Assembly (NCBI GenBank): GCA_949825065.1
Contig: OX463864.1
Location: 16,877,327 to 16,941,326, forward strand
Direction of reading: 5' to 3'
Length of the DNA stretch: 64,000 nucleotides
Source of the DNA: Odontocerum albicorne
Lineage: Eukaryota > Arthropoda > Insecta > Trichoptera > Odontoceridae
Below, piece after piece: positions 52,625 through 62,564 of the stretch (position 1 is the stretch's first letter; each line of letters opens with the position of its first letter). Below the pieces are notes generated by a model. That model made no database searches, was not told the DNA's origin, and was given only the letters and a program-made list of their open reading frames with translations. The position numbers and the translations under genes were made by a program.

Positions 52625-53460
52625 TATTTAATTTTTAGTTATATATTAACATTGTGGAGGTTTAAATACATCATAATTAGTTTTATCAAACACTGTTTAT
52701 TCCACTTTTTGTAACGGTATAATCCTACCGGTTTCAAGGCTTTCACCGCATCATCAGGGGAGCACAAACAAGACTGAATTCTGTTCGAACTGGTACCGAC
52801 ATACAGGCTTCTAACAACGGTAAACATCCGGGTTGGGGACTATGGGTGGAGGGAGGGAGGAAACAACCTCAGCGAGCAGCGGCGTGATTCTTGGAATATA
52901 TGTGTTTGCCAGATGTTAACCCCGATGCACTGACTTAGAAATTTCTAGGATCTCTAATCTGTCCTATTTATTTCCGTTACTACTGATATATAAGAATTTG
53001 GCATCATCGATAGAAAGTGTATGTTTTTCACAGTGACAATGATTAGCCATTTCAGAATAAATTAGAGGATTTGTTAAGGCGGATTTGTGTTCACGAAATC
53101 TCTTTTCAAAGGATCTTCCTGTCTTTCCTATTCTACCATATAGAAGTTATCACAGTCGGCACATAAAAGTTTATACACACCACTGTTGCTAAGTGTTCCA
53201 TTTTTGCCTTTTCCGTTAAATTCGAGTTTCCGGAGATTAAAATTAATGTAAAAAGCTGGTTTTATATGATTAGGAATTTTTATGGTTATTTCGTATATGT
53301 TTTTCATACATATGACTGCTCCATTTATATGTATTCTTGTAGGTGTCGTTAATTATATGATCTTTTATGAGTTTCGTTATGCTTTATTTTTAAAAAAATG
53401 AATCAATGAGGCTTCCAGGGTAGCCATTATTTGTAGACAATTTTAATATTCCGTGTTTGG
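52625..53460 (-). pseudogene. PLE-1 with GIY-YIG endonuclease, broken
   Basis: Minus strand, from right to left. First comes a pre-EN linker: an NNGYPGSLID-like phrase, then TRIHINGAVICMKNIYEITI and KIPNHIKPAFYINFNLRKLE. Next is the GIY-YIG endonuclease (GVYKLLCADCDNFYMVE, frameshift, IGKTGRSFEKRFREHKSALT). The HCHCEKHTLSIDDAKFL motif and a C-terminal LEILEISKSVH follow. The G-V-Y ... Y-(I)-G ... R-x-F-x-x-R-x-x-E-H-K order is the Penelope-type EN. A frameshift between the GVY and IG motifs and stops (after MVE and after SSNGNK) inactivate it. The 3' noncoding region then continues into the hammerhead-like terminal repeat (52713-52757) and its tail. The reverse transcriptase is not recognisable to the right. 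Confidence 0.75.
52713..52757 (-). ncRNA. Hammerhead-like core with canonical CTGATGA (PLE-1)
   Basis: Minus strand: CTGATGA (52751-52757), a stem II remnant ending AAGCCTT, GAAACC, stem III CGGTA/TACCG with a GGATTA loop, then GTT (52713-52715). It is the only PLE-1 copy here with the canonical CTGATGA. It lies directly downstream of the EN coding segment. Confidence 0.5.
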
Positions 53461-55037
53461 TTCTGGTTCGAGTCCTTCCATCCTCCCCCTACCGGCTGTT
53501 GAGATAGCTGTTCTAGAGGAAGACCCGTTTCAGCACAATACAGAAGAAGTATCAGCGATAATTGATCGCAGGGGAATTGATTAGCATTAATTATTTTGAT
53601 TGGTTTGCCGGCAATTTTGGGCATCAATTGAAATGATTACCCAGTTTCATCAGATTATCTGATTATATGCTCGACAAACGGTTCTCAGCTAATTTCCCCG
53701 CAATTTTTGCCTTTATTCTGATTTCATTGCCGTATATTTTTAAGGTAGGCTTTTTGTTTAGTTTTTTTTTGCTTATCGGTGAATTGATATTATAAGCTTC
53801 TTGTTTAGATCTTGGATTTGTCGTTGCGAAAGTCATTGGAAGGCAAATCACCAGTTGTCTCTCCACCTTTTAAGCGGCATTTCTGGCATGCTATGTCCTG
53901 CGGGGTCCTCGTATGCCGCTATGTATGGAATTATTTCTCTGCCAATCCTACCCACATGTTTGTGTTAGCTCTGAATCTTTGTTTTTCTTTTTGATCTGGA
54001 TTGTTGAATTTTCTTTTATGTTTCACAATCATGGACTATGCATGCCTGGAAATCCATAATATACAGTGTTTCAATGTAAATATGTTAACTAAAGTTTTTA
54101 CTAGGCAGTATTTAAAATTCATTAGGCTCTGAGCAGTATGTGTAAGTGATTAAAGATTGAGAACCTTGTGAAACCACAACTGTGGTTTCACAAGGTACAA
54201 AGTACTTCTCGATGCCTCGTCTACGAACTTTAGAATTATATACAAGCTCCAAGTGCTTCTTCAAATATTTTCTTTTCTGCTCCCTCTTTTAATTTTTGAC
54301 TGTGGTCGCTTGATGATTTAAGTAAACATTGTTGTTAACTGTTAAAATAATTCGATTGGCCTTTTAAGTTTTAATTTGTTGTTTTATAAATTTGTGGGGT
54401 GCAAAAGGGAGATTTGTAGACCGCACGCCCCCAAATTAATTCATAATTGATAAATATTTTCTTTATTACCAACCCCTTTTAAAACCAAAGGGTTGTAAAT
54501 TGGCTTGAAGGAATATTTGAATATTCTATGAAGGAAGATATCTAAAATATTTAATGGGTATGAATTTAAATGGTATCATTGGGTATTTCCCTGTATTTTT
54601 TGTTATTCGCCGGTAGTTAATTTTTTTTTATTATTTTTGCATTTAAATGTTACCCATGCATGATGCTACCCATGATAAATGGCCTATAATAACTGTTTAA
54701 CTAGGCTCATTGCCTGTTCTGAAACAACTGAAGTACACCCGCGATATTCACAGGTATATAAATACAATAAGCAATTCTAACAAATCCGAGATACGGCCAC
54801 TCGAGAAATTTTACAAATTTCAACAAAAAAAAATAAAAAAATATATGTACATCAACTCCCAAAAGCTGAGTATACTCGTATTTACGTCAAGGTCACTTAC
54901 ATGGATTTATTTTTATTTTTCTGGTGCCATTTAATCACTATAGAACAATCCTAGGTGCTTGTTCCAATGTTACATCTCTGAAATAGTGTACACTACCTTC
55001 AAGCAATCGACCTTTTTTACTCCAGAATAAATATATT
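53461..55037. other. Unassigned span with a 34-bp palindrome
   Basis: Minus-strand frames at 53427-53627 and 53663-53866 are of unknown identity. They could be decayed PLE or another element (a CQKCRLKGGETTGDL phrase lies near 53850). At 54163-54197, ACCTTGTGAAACCACA and its reverse complement form a near-perfect 16-bp-arm palindrome. Confidence 0.4.
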
Positions 55038-55144
55038 TCATTCTATTGTATAGGGCCAGGCAATCATTCTATTATATAGGGCCAAGCAATCATTCTATTG
55101 TATAGGGCCAGGCAATCATTATATTGTATAGGGACAGGCAATCG
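55038..55144. repeat. 26-bp tandem repeat, 4 units
   Basis: The unit GGCAATCATTCTATTGTATA plus GGGCCA occurs about four times with single-base changes. Confidence 0.85.
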
Positions 55145-55329
55145 AAAAGACCGATCAATATTTAGTTGAGTGCACTTTACTGGTAAGTTTTCTTCCTGCA
55201 CGGGTAAATATGTAAATTCGGAAATATTGTAAATAAAAATCACAGCCGATAACCTTATTGTCTCTACGGTCGTCATTATCATTCTTATCGCTTTCTAAGA
55301 GTGATTATGATGATCGTTGAGACATTCTG

Positions 55330-55850
55330 ATCACTCCAGGCTTCGTTTCCATAAATCAAGGTTGTCGATAGATACAACAGCGTTTTAGTACCAACTTTGA
55401 AGTATGGGGGTAGCACATGAATGTTAACAAGACTGAAAATAGCCGAATAAATGCTGTAGAAATACGTGCTTTGAGAATAATACTTGGAGTATGACATAAT
55501 ATGGAACGAAACGGTTCGAGATGAATGTGAACTTGAGGCTAAAGTGTTGAATAAAACGAAGAAGAACACTGTGAGAGGATTTGGGCATGTGGGACGAATG
55601 AATGAGGTAAGACTAATAAAACAAATACATAGTGCAAATATAAGTGGCCTTAAGGCATGGCCGAGGAAGACCAACAAAAGTATAGTTGGTTTTGGTGAAG
55701 GATATTTTGAAATAATGATACTTAAAAACGTCATGGGAATCGTGTGTCAGATGGTATATAAGTGAGGAAGAAAATAGGAGTATGTGTCGAGATTTGTAGT
55801 GTCTGGCACTCTGTCCTCTCTGTCTGCTCCGAGAGGGAAATGGGGATAAC
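55330..55850 (+). pseudogene. RTE-B LINE 3' fragment with UTR
   Basis: Plus-strand phrases in broken frames: LVPTLKYGG, an INAVEIRALRIILGV-like run, NETVRDECELEAKVLNKTKK, NTVRGFGHVGRMNEVRLIKQ, IHSANISGLKAWPRKTNK. The UTR then follows with CACTCTGTCCTCTCTGTCTG, CTCCGAGAGGGAAATGGGG. It covers the same regions as 29290-29900 and shares the 3' end with 4375 and 5380. Stops and shifts make it inactive. Confidence 0.7.
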
Positions 55851-55854
55851 GTAC

Positions 55855-56175
55855 TGAATTTCCCTACGGAAGTTCGCCGGTTTGAATCCCGTGCTGTGTT
55901 ACTTCTGTTAAATGACGGCCATTTTTTCCGCCTAGTATTCGAAGGGTTTAACGATGCATATGACTTTGGTCATATATATTATTTAAAAAAAATTAGAAAC
56001 ATGCCGGTGTGTTCCGATCGTTTCACTTCGGTGTACCATCGGATCCAGTGCAGTGGTGTACAATGGCTCACTCATTTAAATTAACTCCACGGCACAGCTT
56101 CGCTTTCCATCTGAATTGACGTTGGAATGGCGAGGGGTTCCTCTACTACGAGACCCAGCATCGACGAAGGTGTCA
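55855..56175 (+). repeat. SINE-2 copy, plus strand
   Basis: It opens with GTTCGCCGGTTTGAATCCCG (B-box-like), then TGCTGTGTTACTTCTGTTAA, TTCCGCCTAGTATTCGAAGG, GTACCATCGGATCCAGTGCA, and CACGGCACAGCTTCGCTTTC and ATGGCGAGGGGTTCCTCTAC. It ends near GACCCAGCATCGACG. Homologous in reverse to 32385-32755 and 19795-20130. Confidence 0.7.
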
Positions 56176-56619
56176 AGTTGTCAATTTAAAGTTAATAAAT
56201 AAATAATTTTAATTTATTCCGATACATAACCCACTAAAATAAAATAATCATTTTCATCCCACCGAAGCGATAAAGAAAGAAACGTTATATTATTAAGAAA
56301 TGTATCCATCTTTCTTTCCTCCTTGTATTTCCGGTTTCTTTTGTAAAGAAATTTCCGATCTCTAAATATTTTCCCTCGCCAAATTGCCTGTAGGAAAAAC
56401 TTTTAATTATATCGCTAAGCCGGATTCATAATAATGTATGTCTATCGACGGGGCGAGTTCTGAATGACTGTACAATTTGTAAAATTGAATATTTAATTGA
56501 TTACTTGATACACTGGCATGAAACACTTTTTATTATTTGATTGGCTCCGATTTAGCTTATATATCGAACAAAATCGATATAATTATTTTGAAGAATAATT
56601 TATACACATTTGGTTTATA

Positions 56620-57030
56620 CTTACATATATCATCACGCCCGTGTCCCTTGCGGAGAAGACAGAGAAAACAGATCTTCAAACTTTTCTATCCAAACACACA
56701 ACTTTCGCCTCCTCCACATTGTATTGTATTACACTTTCATTGTATACATGTATAGTATAACCTGGCGGGCTTATTGCCATGTGTCGATACCTTCAAACCA
56801 ACCAGAATGATGTTTAAGAGGCCTTAAGTGAAAACCAGACTGGAATCCTTTTTTTTTTTTTAAATCTGGTTTTCAACGGGAATCGAACCCTCAACCTTCT
56901 GGTTGGGAAACACCCAACTAGGCCACGGATTCATACATCTCGTTATGCACGATCTTCTATTATTCATACTTCACTTTACCTTTCAAAAGCTGGTCCATTT
57001 GGTCCTGCAACATTTACCTCGGTTTACGAG
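56620..57030 (-). pseudogene. RTE-B LINE fragment, split by a SINE
   Basis: The forward strand begins ATCATCACGCCCGTGTCCCT (reversed UTR) and reaches CCTCCTCCACATT at 56720. It resumes at 56929 with ATTCATACATCTCGTTATGC, TTTTCAAAAGCTGG-like linker text and CATTTACCTCGGTTTACGAG. The uninterrupted relative at 29300-29480 shows that the two halves were once joined. Confidence 0.65.
56721..56928 (-). repeat. tRNA-headed SINE, complete, nested in RTE-B
   Basis: Reversed, from 3' to 5' along the forward strand, there are three parts. The tail shows ACACTTTCATTGTATACATG, CTGGCGGGCTTATTGCCATG and ACCAACCAGAATGATG. The linker is GTGAAAACCAGACTGGAATC with a T-run. The head has GGGAATCGAACCCTCAACC (B box) and CAACTAGGCCACGGA (A box). 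It is the clearest case of the LINE-C-type tail joined to a tRNA head. Confidence 0.8.
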
Positions 57031-57044
57031 TACTTCTTATCATC

Positions 57045-57390
57045 GATAGAAAAAGTATGGTTCTATTGATGATGGCAAATTCTTACATATCAGTAGTAAC
57101 GGAAATAAATTGGACAGATTAGAAGCCCTAGAAATTTTTAAGTCAGTACATCGATCCGAACATCTGGAAACAGTTATATCCCAAAAATCTCTCCGCTCTT
57201 GGCTCGTCCCATGCCTCCCTTACCCCTCAGTCTCCAACCGTTGAAGCGTGTATATCGGTACCAGTTCGAACAGAATTTAGTCTTGTTTGTGCTCCCCTGA
57301 AGATGAGGTGAAACCCTTGAAACCGGTAGGGTTATACCGTTACAAAAAGTGGAATAAACAGTTTTTGATAAAAATAAATTACAAAGCTTT
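57045..57390 (+). pseudogene. PLE-1 3' fragment: EN C-terminus plus terminal repeat
   Basis: The plus strand begins with SIDDGKFLHISSNGNKLDRL, EALEIFKSVHRSEHL, the C-terminus of the PLE-1 endonuclease, here without the SSNGNK stop of the copy at 52900. After a noncoding spacer it reaches GCGTGTATATCGGTACCAGT, TCTTGTTTGTGCTCCCCTGA and the hammerhead-like core. It ends AAAAATAAATTACAA. This copy links EN coding to the fold-back sequence in plus orientation. The GIY-YIG motifs themselves are lost to 5' truncation. Confidence 0.75.
57297..57341 (+). ncRNA. Hammerhead-like core (PLE-1)
   Basis: CTGAAGA (57297-57303), stem II, GAAA (57319-57322), stem III CGGTA/TACCG with a GGGTTA loop, and GTT (57339-57341). 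Same layout as at 34621. Confidence 0.5.
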
Positions 57391-57592
57391 AGAAATACTT
57401 AGAGACAATCCTTTTTCGGCAGGTCTTCCAAAATTTACGATGGTATATGAACACTACACTAAACCTAAAGTCGAATGTGTTATTATCACATATCGGAAGA
57501 TCTGCAATAGTATTATTTTTTAGTTTAAATTTAAGTTTGTCTTATTAATAATGAAATATGTTAAGAAATACTGATCATTTAAGAAATATGTC

Positions 57593-57850
57593 GGCAGCCG
57601 TGATCTAACAGTAAGTATTCACCCAAGCAGGCATCTCAGGTTCGATTCCTGACGTAATTTCATGATAGACCATCAAACCGTTTTACATTTTAATTTGTTT
57701 TTCTGTATTTTTTTATGCCTCGTATCAGATATATTTATAGGGCTATTAAAATAATAGAAAAATAACCTTCGTTAAACCGTTGACGACCGTGGTCTAAAGG
57801 TTGATAATTGCACTAAGCAAGTGGATGTCCCAATTTCGATTCCTGGTGAA
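57593..57850 (+). repeat. Two tRNA-like SINE heads in tandem
   Basis: First head (57593-57660): CAGCCGTGATCTAACAGTAA and CTCAGGTTCGATTCCTGACG. Second head (57782-57850): GACGACCGTGGTCTAAAGGT and CCAATTTCGATTCCTGG. Both keep box A/box B order and about 45-base spacing but differ from the main SINE. Neither folds as a tRNA by eye. Confidence 0.45.
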
Positions 57851-59224
57851 TGCTTCTCGGATTGGGTTTTGTCCTAGATCATATGAAGGTCTCGGCAGTA
57901 AATAATGGTAAGCGACATGTATCACATTTTAAGATATTAAGAAAACAAGTCTTTGTAAAATCTTAAAATTTATTTATGAAACATTTATTAAAAAATTATG
58001 TAATTTTAAAAAGTATGAGGTTTTAAGACTATTCTGTTTGAGTATTAGATTTTTTAATTATACCCTTAACTATCTTATTTGTAATTTATCTCGTCTTTTG
58101 TAATTTTGTGGCTTACCATTATTTACAGCCGAGCCCTTCATATTATATACAAATTTATATTTTTCCATAACTCATATGCTACTGATCATAAAAGAAACAA
58201 AACGGCACTATATAAATCTCCCGAACTTGGGTATTCAGAAGATTAAAATTTGGATGTCTTTGCCACCGGAACATTGGCTTCGATCTGTCAAGGCTGTGTT
58301 TTTATGAATCACAACAGCATGCACACAATCAACAAATGGATACACAGCCTCCTTCTATTCTCAGAACAGTAGACAGTCATACTCGATTACGAGGGATTTT
58401 CTATAATATGTTATCAAAGACGTACATTATTACTTCTACGAATATTTGCGGTAAAAAATTTAAAAAGTATTTAGTTGTATAACTGTTCTGTGTTTAGGTT
58501 TACAAATACTCTGAATCGAAGTCGTGAGACCACATGCAGAATGTGTTTGTCCAATGGGATATTTTTTTGCTTCTGAGACGAACCGTTACTGCCATCAGAG
58601 CCAGTGCATTGAAGAAGAAGAGCTTCAATAGACCATTATTTTGCAATTAAATAAGGCCGACCAGACGGCGCTAGCAAATGACCATCACCCAAGAAAACCC
58701 AGAGACGTTCATCGCCTTGGCAGTTTTTTGTTATGTCACGTATGATGCAGGTTGCATATTTTCTCATCTCAAATAGTATGTTATTAAAAGTTAGTGAACA
58801 TTAGAAAGATATGACTTCTATACTATTGGTTCTAAAATAATCTTATTTGTTTTAGTATAATTTTATTGAAAAAAAATTAAGATGTCAAAAATAAAGAACG
58901 CTTTTTTACGCAAAAATACTAAAAATGTCACCGTTGAAAAACAGAGTAAACAATGCACCTTTTTTCTTGGTTCCATTGAAATCAAATAAAATAAATGTCT
59001 TTATCTGATTAATTGATTATCATGCATATTGCGGATGAGTGACGCATTTGCGTGCATTGGTTTATTTTTCAAATGTTTTTTCTGAATATATGTAGATGCT
59101 GGAAAGTTCCTAATAATATGGCCGCATCCACTACCTTTCTATCCTTTTACTTAACTTATGCATGTTTAGTAATACTTTTAGTCTGTTAATAAAACTGCAT
59201 TCGAGTCTACTGTCTAAACGGCAC
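57851..59224. other. Unassigned span
   Basis: No recognisable gene. Around 59195-59240 GAGTCTACTGTCTAAACGGC resembles the dispersed motif of 30190. Confidence 0.4.
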
Positions 59225-59350
59225 TGTATAATTTTATTCTACGATTTGCATTTCCTTCTTTCAAAATATAATTCACTTGATCCAATCATTCTTTCCTCGG
59301 TCTTCCTCTACCACGCCTTAACTAATATCTGCATTGTATATTTGTTTTGT
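59225..59350 (-). pseudogene. RTE-B LINE scrap
   Basis: The forward strand shows CGATTTGCATTTCCTTCTTT, CACTTGATCCAATCATTCTT and CCTCGGTCTTCCTCTACCAC, the reversed linker segment of RTE-B. Confidence 0.5.
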
Positions 59351-60552
59351 TAGTCTTTATAATTGGATTTTTTTTATTCTCTAACAATTTTGTACGCGTG
59401 CATTTCTTTTTGTCCATATTCAGACCGTTAGTCCAAGATGATTGGCAATAATGCTTAGCATTCCGCAACGAATATCCGAATCCGATACTAACAACGGCAT
59501 CTTGAGAACATTCCCAGCGGCATGGACTAGTCAAATTTTAAAATGTCATCGTTAAAAGTCACGATTGTTGTTCAGAAACGAAATTGGGTCAACCACATTA
59601 TTAATGTACATTTATTTTGCTGTTAAAATGTTTAGTTACAGATTCTTCTCGTCGAACCATCAAAATTATTATTTATTTATTTATTATTCATTATTTTGTG
59701 TGCATGGTACATGTCACATGCTTATTGGTGTACGAATAATTATTTGAGACAACGCACCCATAGATTTTTCTATCAACCTATTCAAGTAGAACCAATCTGC
59801 CTTTGGAAATGCCGGTAGGTAGAATAATCGCACTTTTTAACCGTGTGTGTCATATAGACGTTTTTTGTACTATTTAACACGCTACATTTTGCCATAGTGT
59901 TTTAGTGTAATATATACAGTTTACTATAGTTCTTATTAAATAAGTCTTAAAATTTTGAATAGTTTAATATATGTATTTTTTCGTACTTGTTATGTTTGGT
60001 CCTTGTACGAATAAGGGAAACCTGTAATGTGCAAAGGGCCTGAAAAATGAATTAATAAATGGAGTTAAATAAATTAAGTTTGAATAGCATTTTTTAAACT
60101 AACTATCTCATCTTGGATACGTTAAACTGTTTTAAATCCATGACAGATTTTGCAAAAAAATATATATTCGTTGAAATTAACCTCTTCAGATCTGAATCAA
60201 TTCAGAAGGTTTTAAAAAATATATTCTTGCTTGTGAGTGTATTATTTATACTAAATACAACATATTGTCGTATTCGTTTAGATAAATGGCGCTCAAAACG
60301 TTCTAAGTCGATAAATCAGTATCCTACACTTCATTTGTTATCATTAGGAATGGAATACCAGAAAGTTGTGTATAAAGTGCATATGAACTCTCTGCCTATT
60401 ATAATGGACGCCACGTCTGAAGATGTTAAGTAACAAAAAAAAATACTTATCTCTGTATAATGATAGCACTAGAAGACGGGAATTAGTTTATGGATAGAAA
60501 GGGAATCGAAGGGAAATTAGTAGGTAGAATCTTCTGAGTAATGTAATATTTT
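59351..60552. other. Unassigned span with an unrecognised 106-aa frame
   Basis: At 60113-60433 (plus) the frame MDTLNCFKSMTDFAKKYIFV ... GMEYQKVVYKVHMNSLPIIM contains a central hydrophobic run (IFLLVSVLFIL). No family is recognised. It could be chance, or an exon or LINE remnant. Confidence 0.35.
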
Positions 60553-60987
60553 GTTTATAGTTAAGGCATTAACGTTGTGGAGGTTTAAAGACATTGTAAT
60601 TTATTTTTAACAAACACTGTTTATTCCACTTTTTTATGACGGTATAACCCTACCGGTTTCAAGGCTTTCACCTCATCTTCAGGGGAGTACAAACAAGACT
60701 AAATGCTGTTCGAATTGGCACCGACATAGACACTCTAAGTCAGTATACCGATCGGAGCATCTGTTGAATAGTTATTTCCCCAAAATCTCCCCGCTCCTGG
60801 CCGAAATTATACCTAGCCTTCCCCTCACCCCTCCCGCCTCCAACCGTTGAAGTGTCTATGTCGGTGCCAATTCGAACAGCATTTAGTCTTGTTTGTACTC
60901 CCCTGAAGATGAGGTGAAAGCCTTGAAACCGGTAGGGTTATACCGTCATAAAAAAGTGGAATTAACAGTGTTAAAAATAAATTACAA
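60553..60987. mobile_element. PLE-1 fold-back element with 14-bp target duplication
   Basis: A perfect 14-bp direct repeat, TAATGTAATATTTT, flanks it (60539-60552 and 60988-61001). The left side starts with the one-sided tail (GTTTATAGTTAAGGCATTAA, then CGTTGTGGAGG). Arms of about 140 bp run to CGAATTGGCACCGACATAGA at the left and from TCTATGTCGGTGCCAATTCG at the right. The roughly 115-bp loop is PLE-1 sequence from the EN end and spacer (CTAAGTCAGTATACCGATCG to CCTCCAACCGTTGA). The element is an inverted terminal repeat joined to a fragment of the 3' region, with the rest deleted. Confidence 0.85.
60903..60947 (+). ncRNA. Hammerhead-like core with GTC (PLE-1)
   Basis: CTGAAGA (60903-60909), stem II AAGG/CCTT type, GAAA (60925-60928), stem III CGGTA/TACCG, and GTC (60945-60947), the classic hammerhead cleavage triplet. 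The opposite arm carries the same core reversed (about 60636-60680). Confidence 0.5.
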
Positions 60988-61001
60988 TAATGTAATATTT
61001 T

Positions 61002-61694
61002 TTCTATTCTCTCTTAAATGTCCATAAGGATGGTGCACATCGGATAAATCTTGAAATTTCGTTACACAGTTGCGCCGAGTGAACCGCAAATAAAGATGTG
61101 TAAAATATGGCATGATGTGTTGGTATGCAAACGAGTCTCTCATCGTCTGACAGAAGATAACGTCAGTGTTCTGAAGGAATTTTTCGCGAAGATATGAAAG
61201 ATAATTGGGATATAGTCTACCCAAATAGCAGAATTTCTCAAGTTTCTTCAATCTTTAATTATTCACCCGTATATCGCATTTATTTTTCCTTTCACACTTT
61301 TCTATTAGCATAACATGGATTTTGCAACATTCATTCAGAGATCTTTTCTTTTTTTAAATTTTAATATTTCCAGATTTTAAAATCTCAATTTGTATGATTA
61401 TTCATTAATCTGTGTGTAGAGTTTTATTAATTTATTTTTTTCTTAATTAAGGTTCTAATTCATATTACTGTGAAGTGGTTTTTTTTTTATGTAAAAGCTT
61501 TTTTTAATGTAATATATAAAGAAGAAGAGAGAACTTATTTTAAGGAAATAAGCACGTCCATTGATATGTGGTAATTATGTATATTGTACTATTTTTTTTC
61601 TTGCGCGGTATACGACCCTGAGCCTTTTGAGCCCTGGCCTGTTGTGTGGAGTATAACGTTGTTTTTTTTTTCAATTGCAAATTGTTTGAATAAT
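61002..61694. other. Unassigned spacer
   Basis: A minus-strand frame at 60982-61251 includes KKLEKFCYLG, reminiscent of the F-x-Y-L-G-S segment of RTE LINEs, but the rest does not match. The remainder is AT-rich. Confidence 0.35.
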
Positions 61695-61907
61695 TGTAAT
61701 TTATTTTTATCAAACACTGTTTATTCCACTTTTTTGTGACGGTATAACCCTACCGGTTTCAAGGCTTTCACCTCATCTTAGGTGAAAGCCTTGAAACCGG
61801 TAGGGTTATACCGTCACAAAAAAGTGGAATAAACAGTGTTTGATAAAAATAAATTACAATGTCTTTAAACCTCCACAACGTTAATGCCTTAACTATAAAC
61901 AGCATAT
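61695..61907. mobile_element. PLE-1 compact palindrome with 11-bp target duplication
   Basis: A perfect 11-bp direct repeat, GTTTGAATAAT, flanks it (61684-61694 and 61908-61918). Two about 80-bp arms are essentially perfect reverse complements around a 6-base centre, CATCTT (about 61774-61779). The one-sided tail (GTCTTTAAACCTCCACAACG to AACTATAAACAGC) is at the right. The apex of the usual fold-back, including CTGAAGA, has been lost, leaving GAAACCGG...CCGTC in each arm. Confidence 0.85.
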
Positions 61908-61918
61908 GTTTGAATAAT

Positions 61919-62564
61919 ATTGGTTTTGATATTTCTATTGTATAATTTATTTTTACTTCGTGTATTTCTGTATTACATCGTGTATTAGCATTGTGAATTT
62001 TTATTTTATTTAAAAAAAAAACATTAATGTTCGAAATCGATCGTAAATAAACAAATAAAATAAATTTTGATAGGTTTCTTCATACTATAAAAATAGTTTT
62101 GGTTTTATGTTAGATTAGTAAATTTAAAAAGTTTCTATGTTTTTATTATAGGTTTTATGTTTACAACTTGAATATTCAATATTTTAACGCAGGGGTGATT
62201 AAAGTTACTAAACGTCATCGTAGACATCCGATGATTGATTTATGATAAAAAACTGTTTTAATTTTTTTATTTTTCCTTTCAACATTTTTTTAAAACAATT
62301 ATTCTTTAATTTCTTCCTTTTTGCTCTCCTCGACATATTTTCAAAATTGTTATTTATGCGGAAATATTAAAGAATGTTGCCGGGAGAATATAATTTTGGC
62401 CTCATCAATCAAATCTTCAGGTTTAGAACCACGGAATTCACAGTTAGTCATTATTGCACGCGTTGACAATACTAAGAAGACACGTAAAGAGCCAACAACT
62501 CTAGCACGTCCAGCCAGTGCGCGTATGTTACGAGATTAACTTTTTCACCATACTGGGACTCTTT
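61919..62564. other. Unassigned spacer
   Basis: A 72-aa plus frame at 62321-62539 contains FQNCYLCGNIKECC but no recognised domain. Confidence 0.4.

Noticed and set aside
60113..60433. 106-aa frame with a hydrophobic segment
   Set aside because: No recognised domain and no flanking splice or promoter evidence. Kept only as a note in the spacer entry.
61695..61907. Simple MITE of a DNA transposon
   Set aside because: The one-sided tail, the variable 11-14-bp target duplications among copies, and the link of this sequence to GIY-YIG coding at 52625 and 57045 fit a Penelope-like element better.
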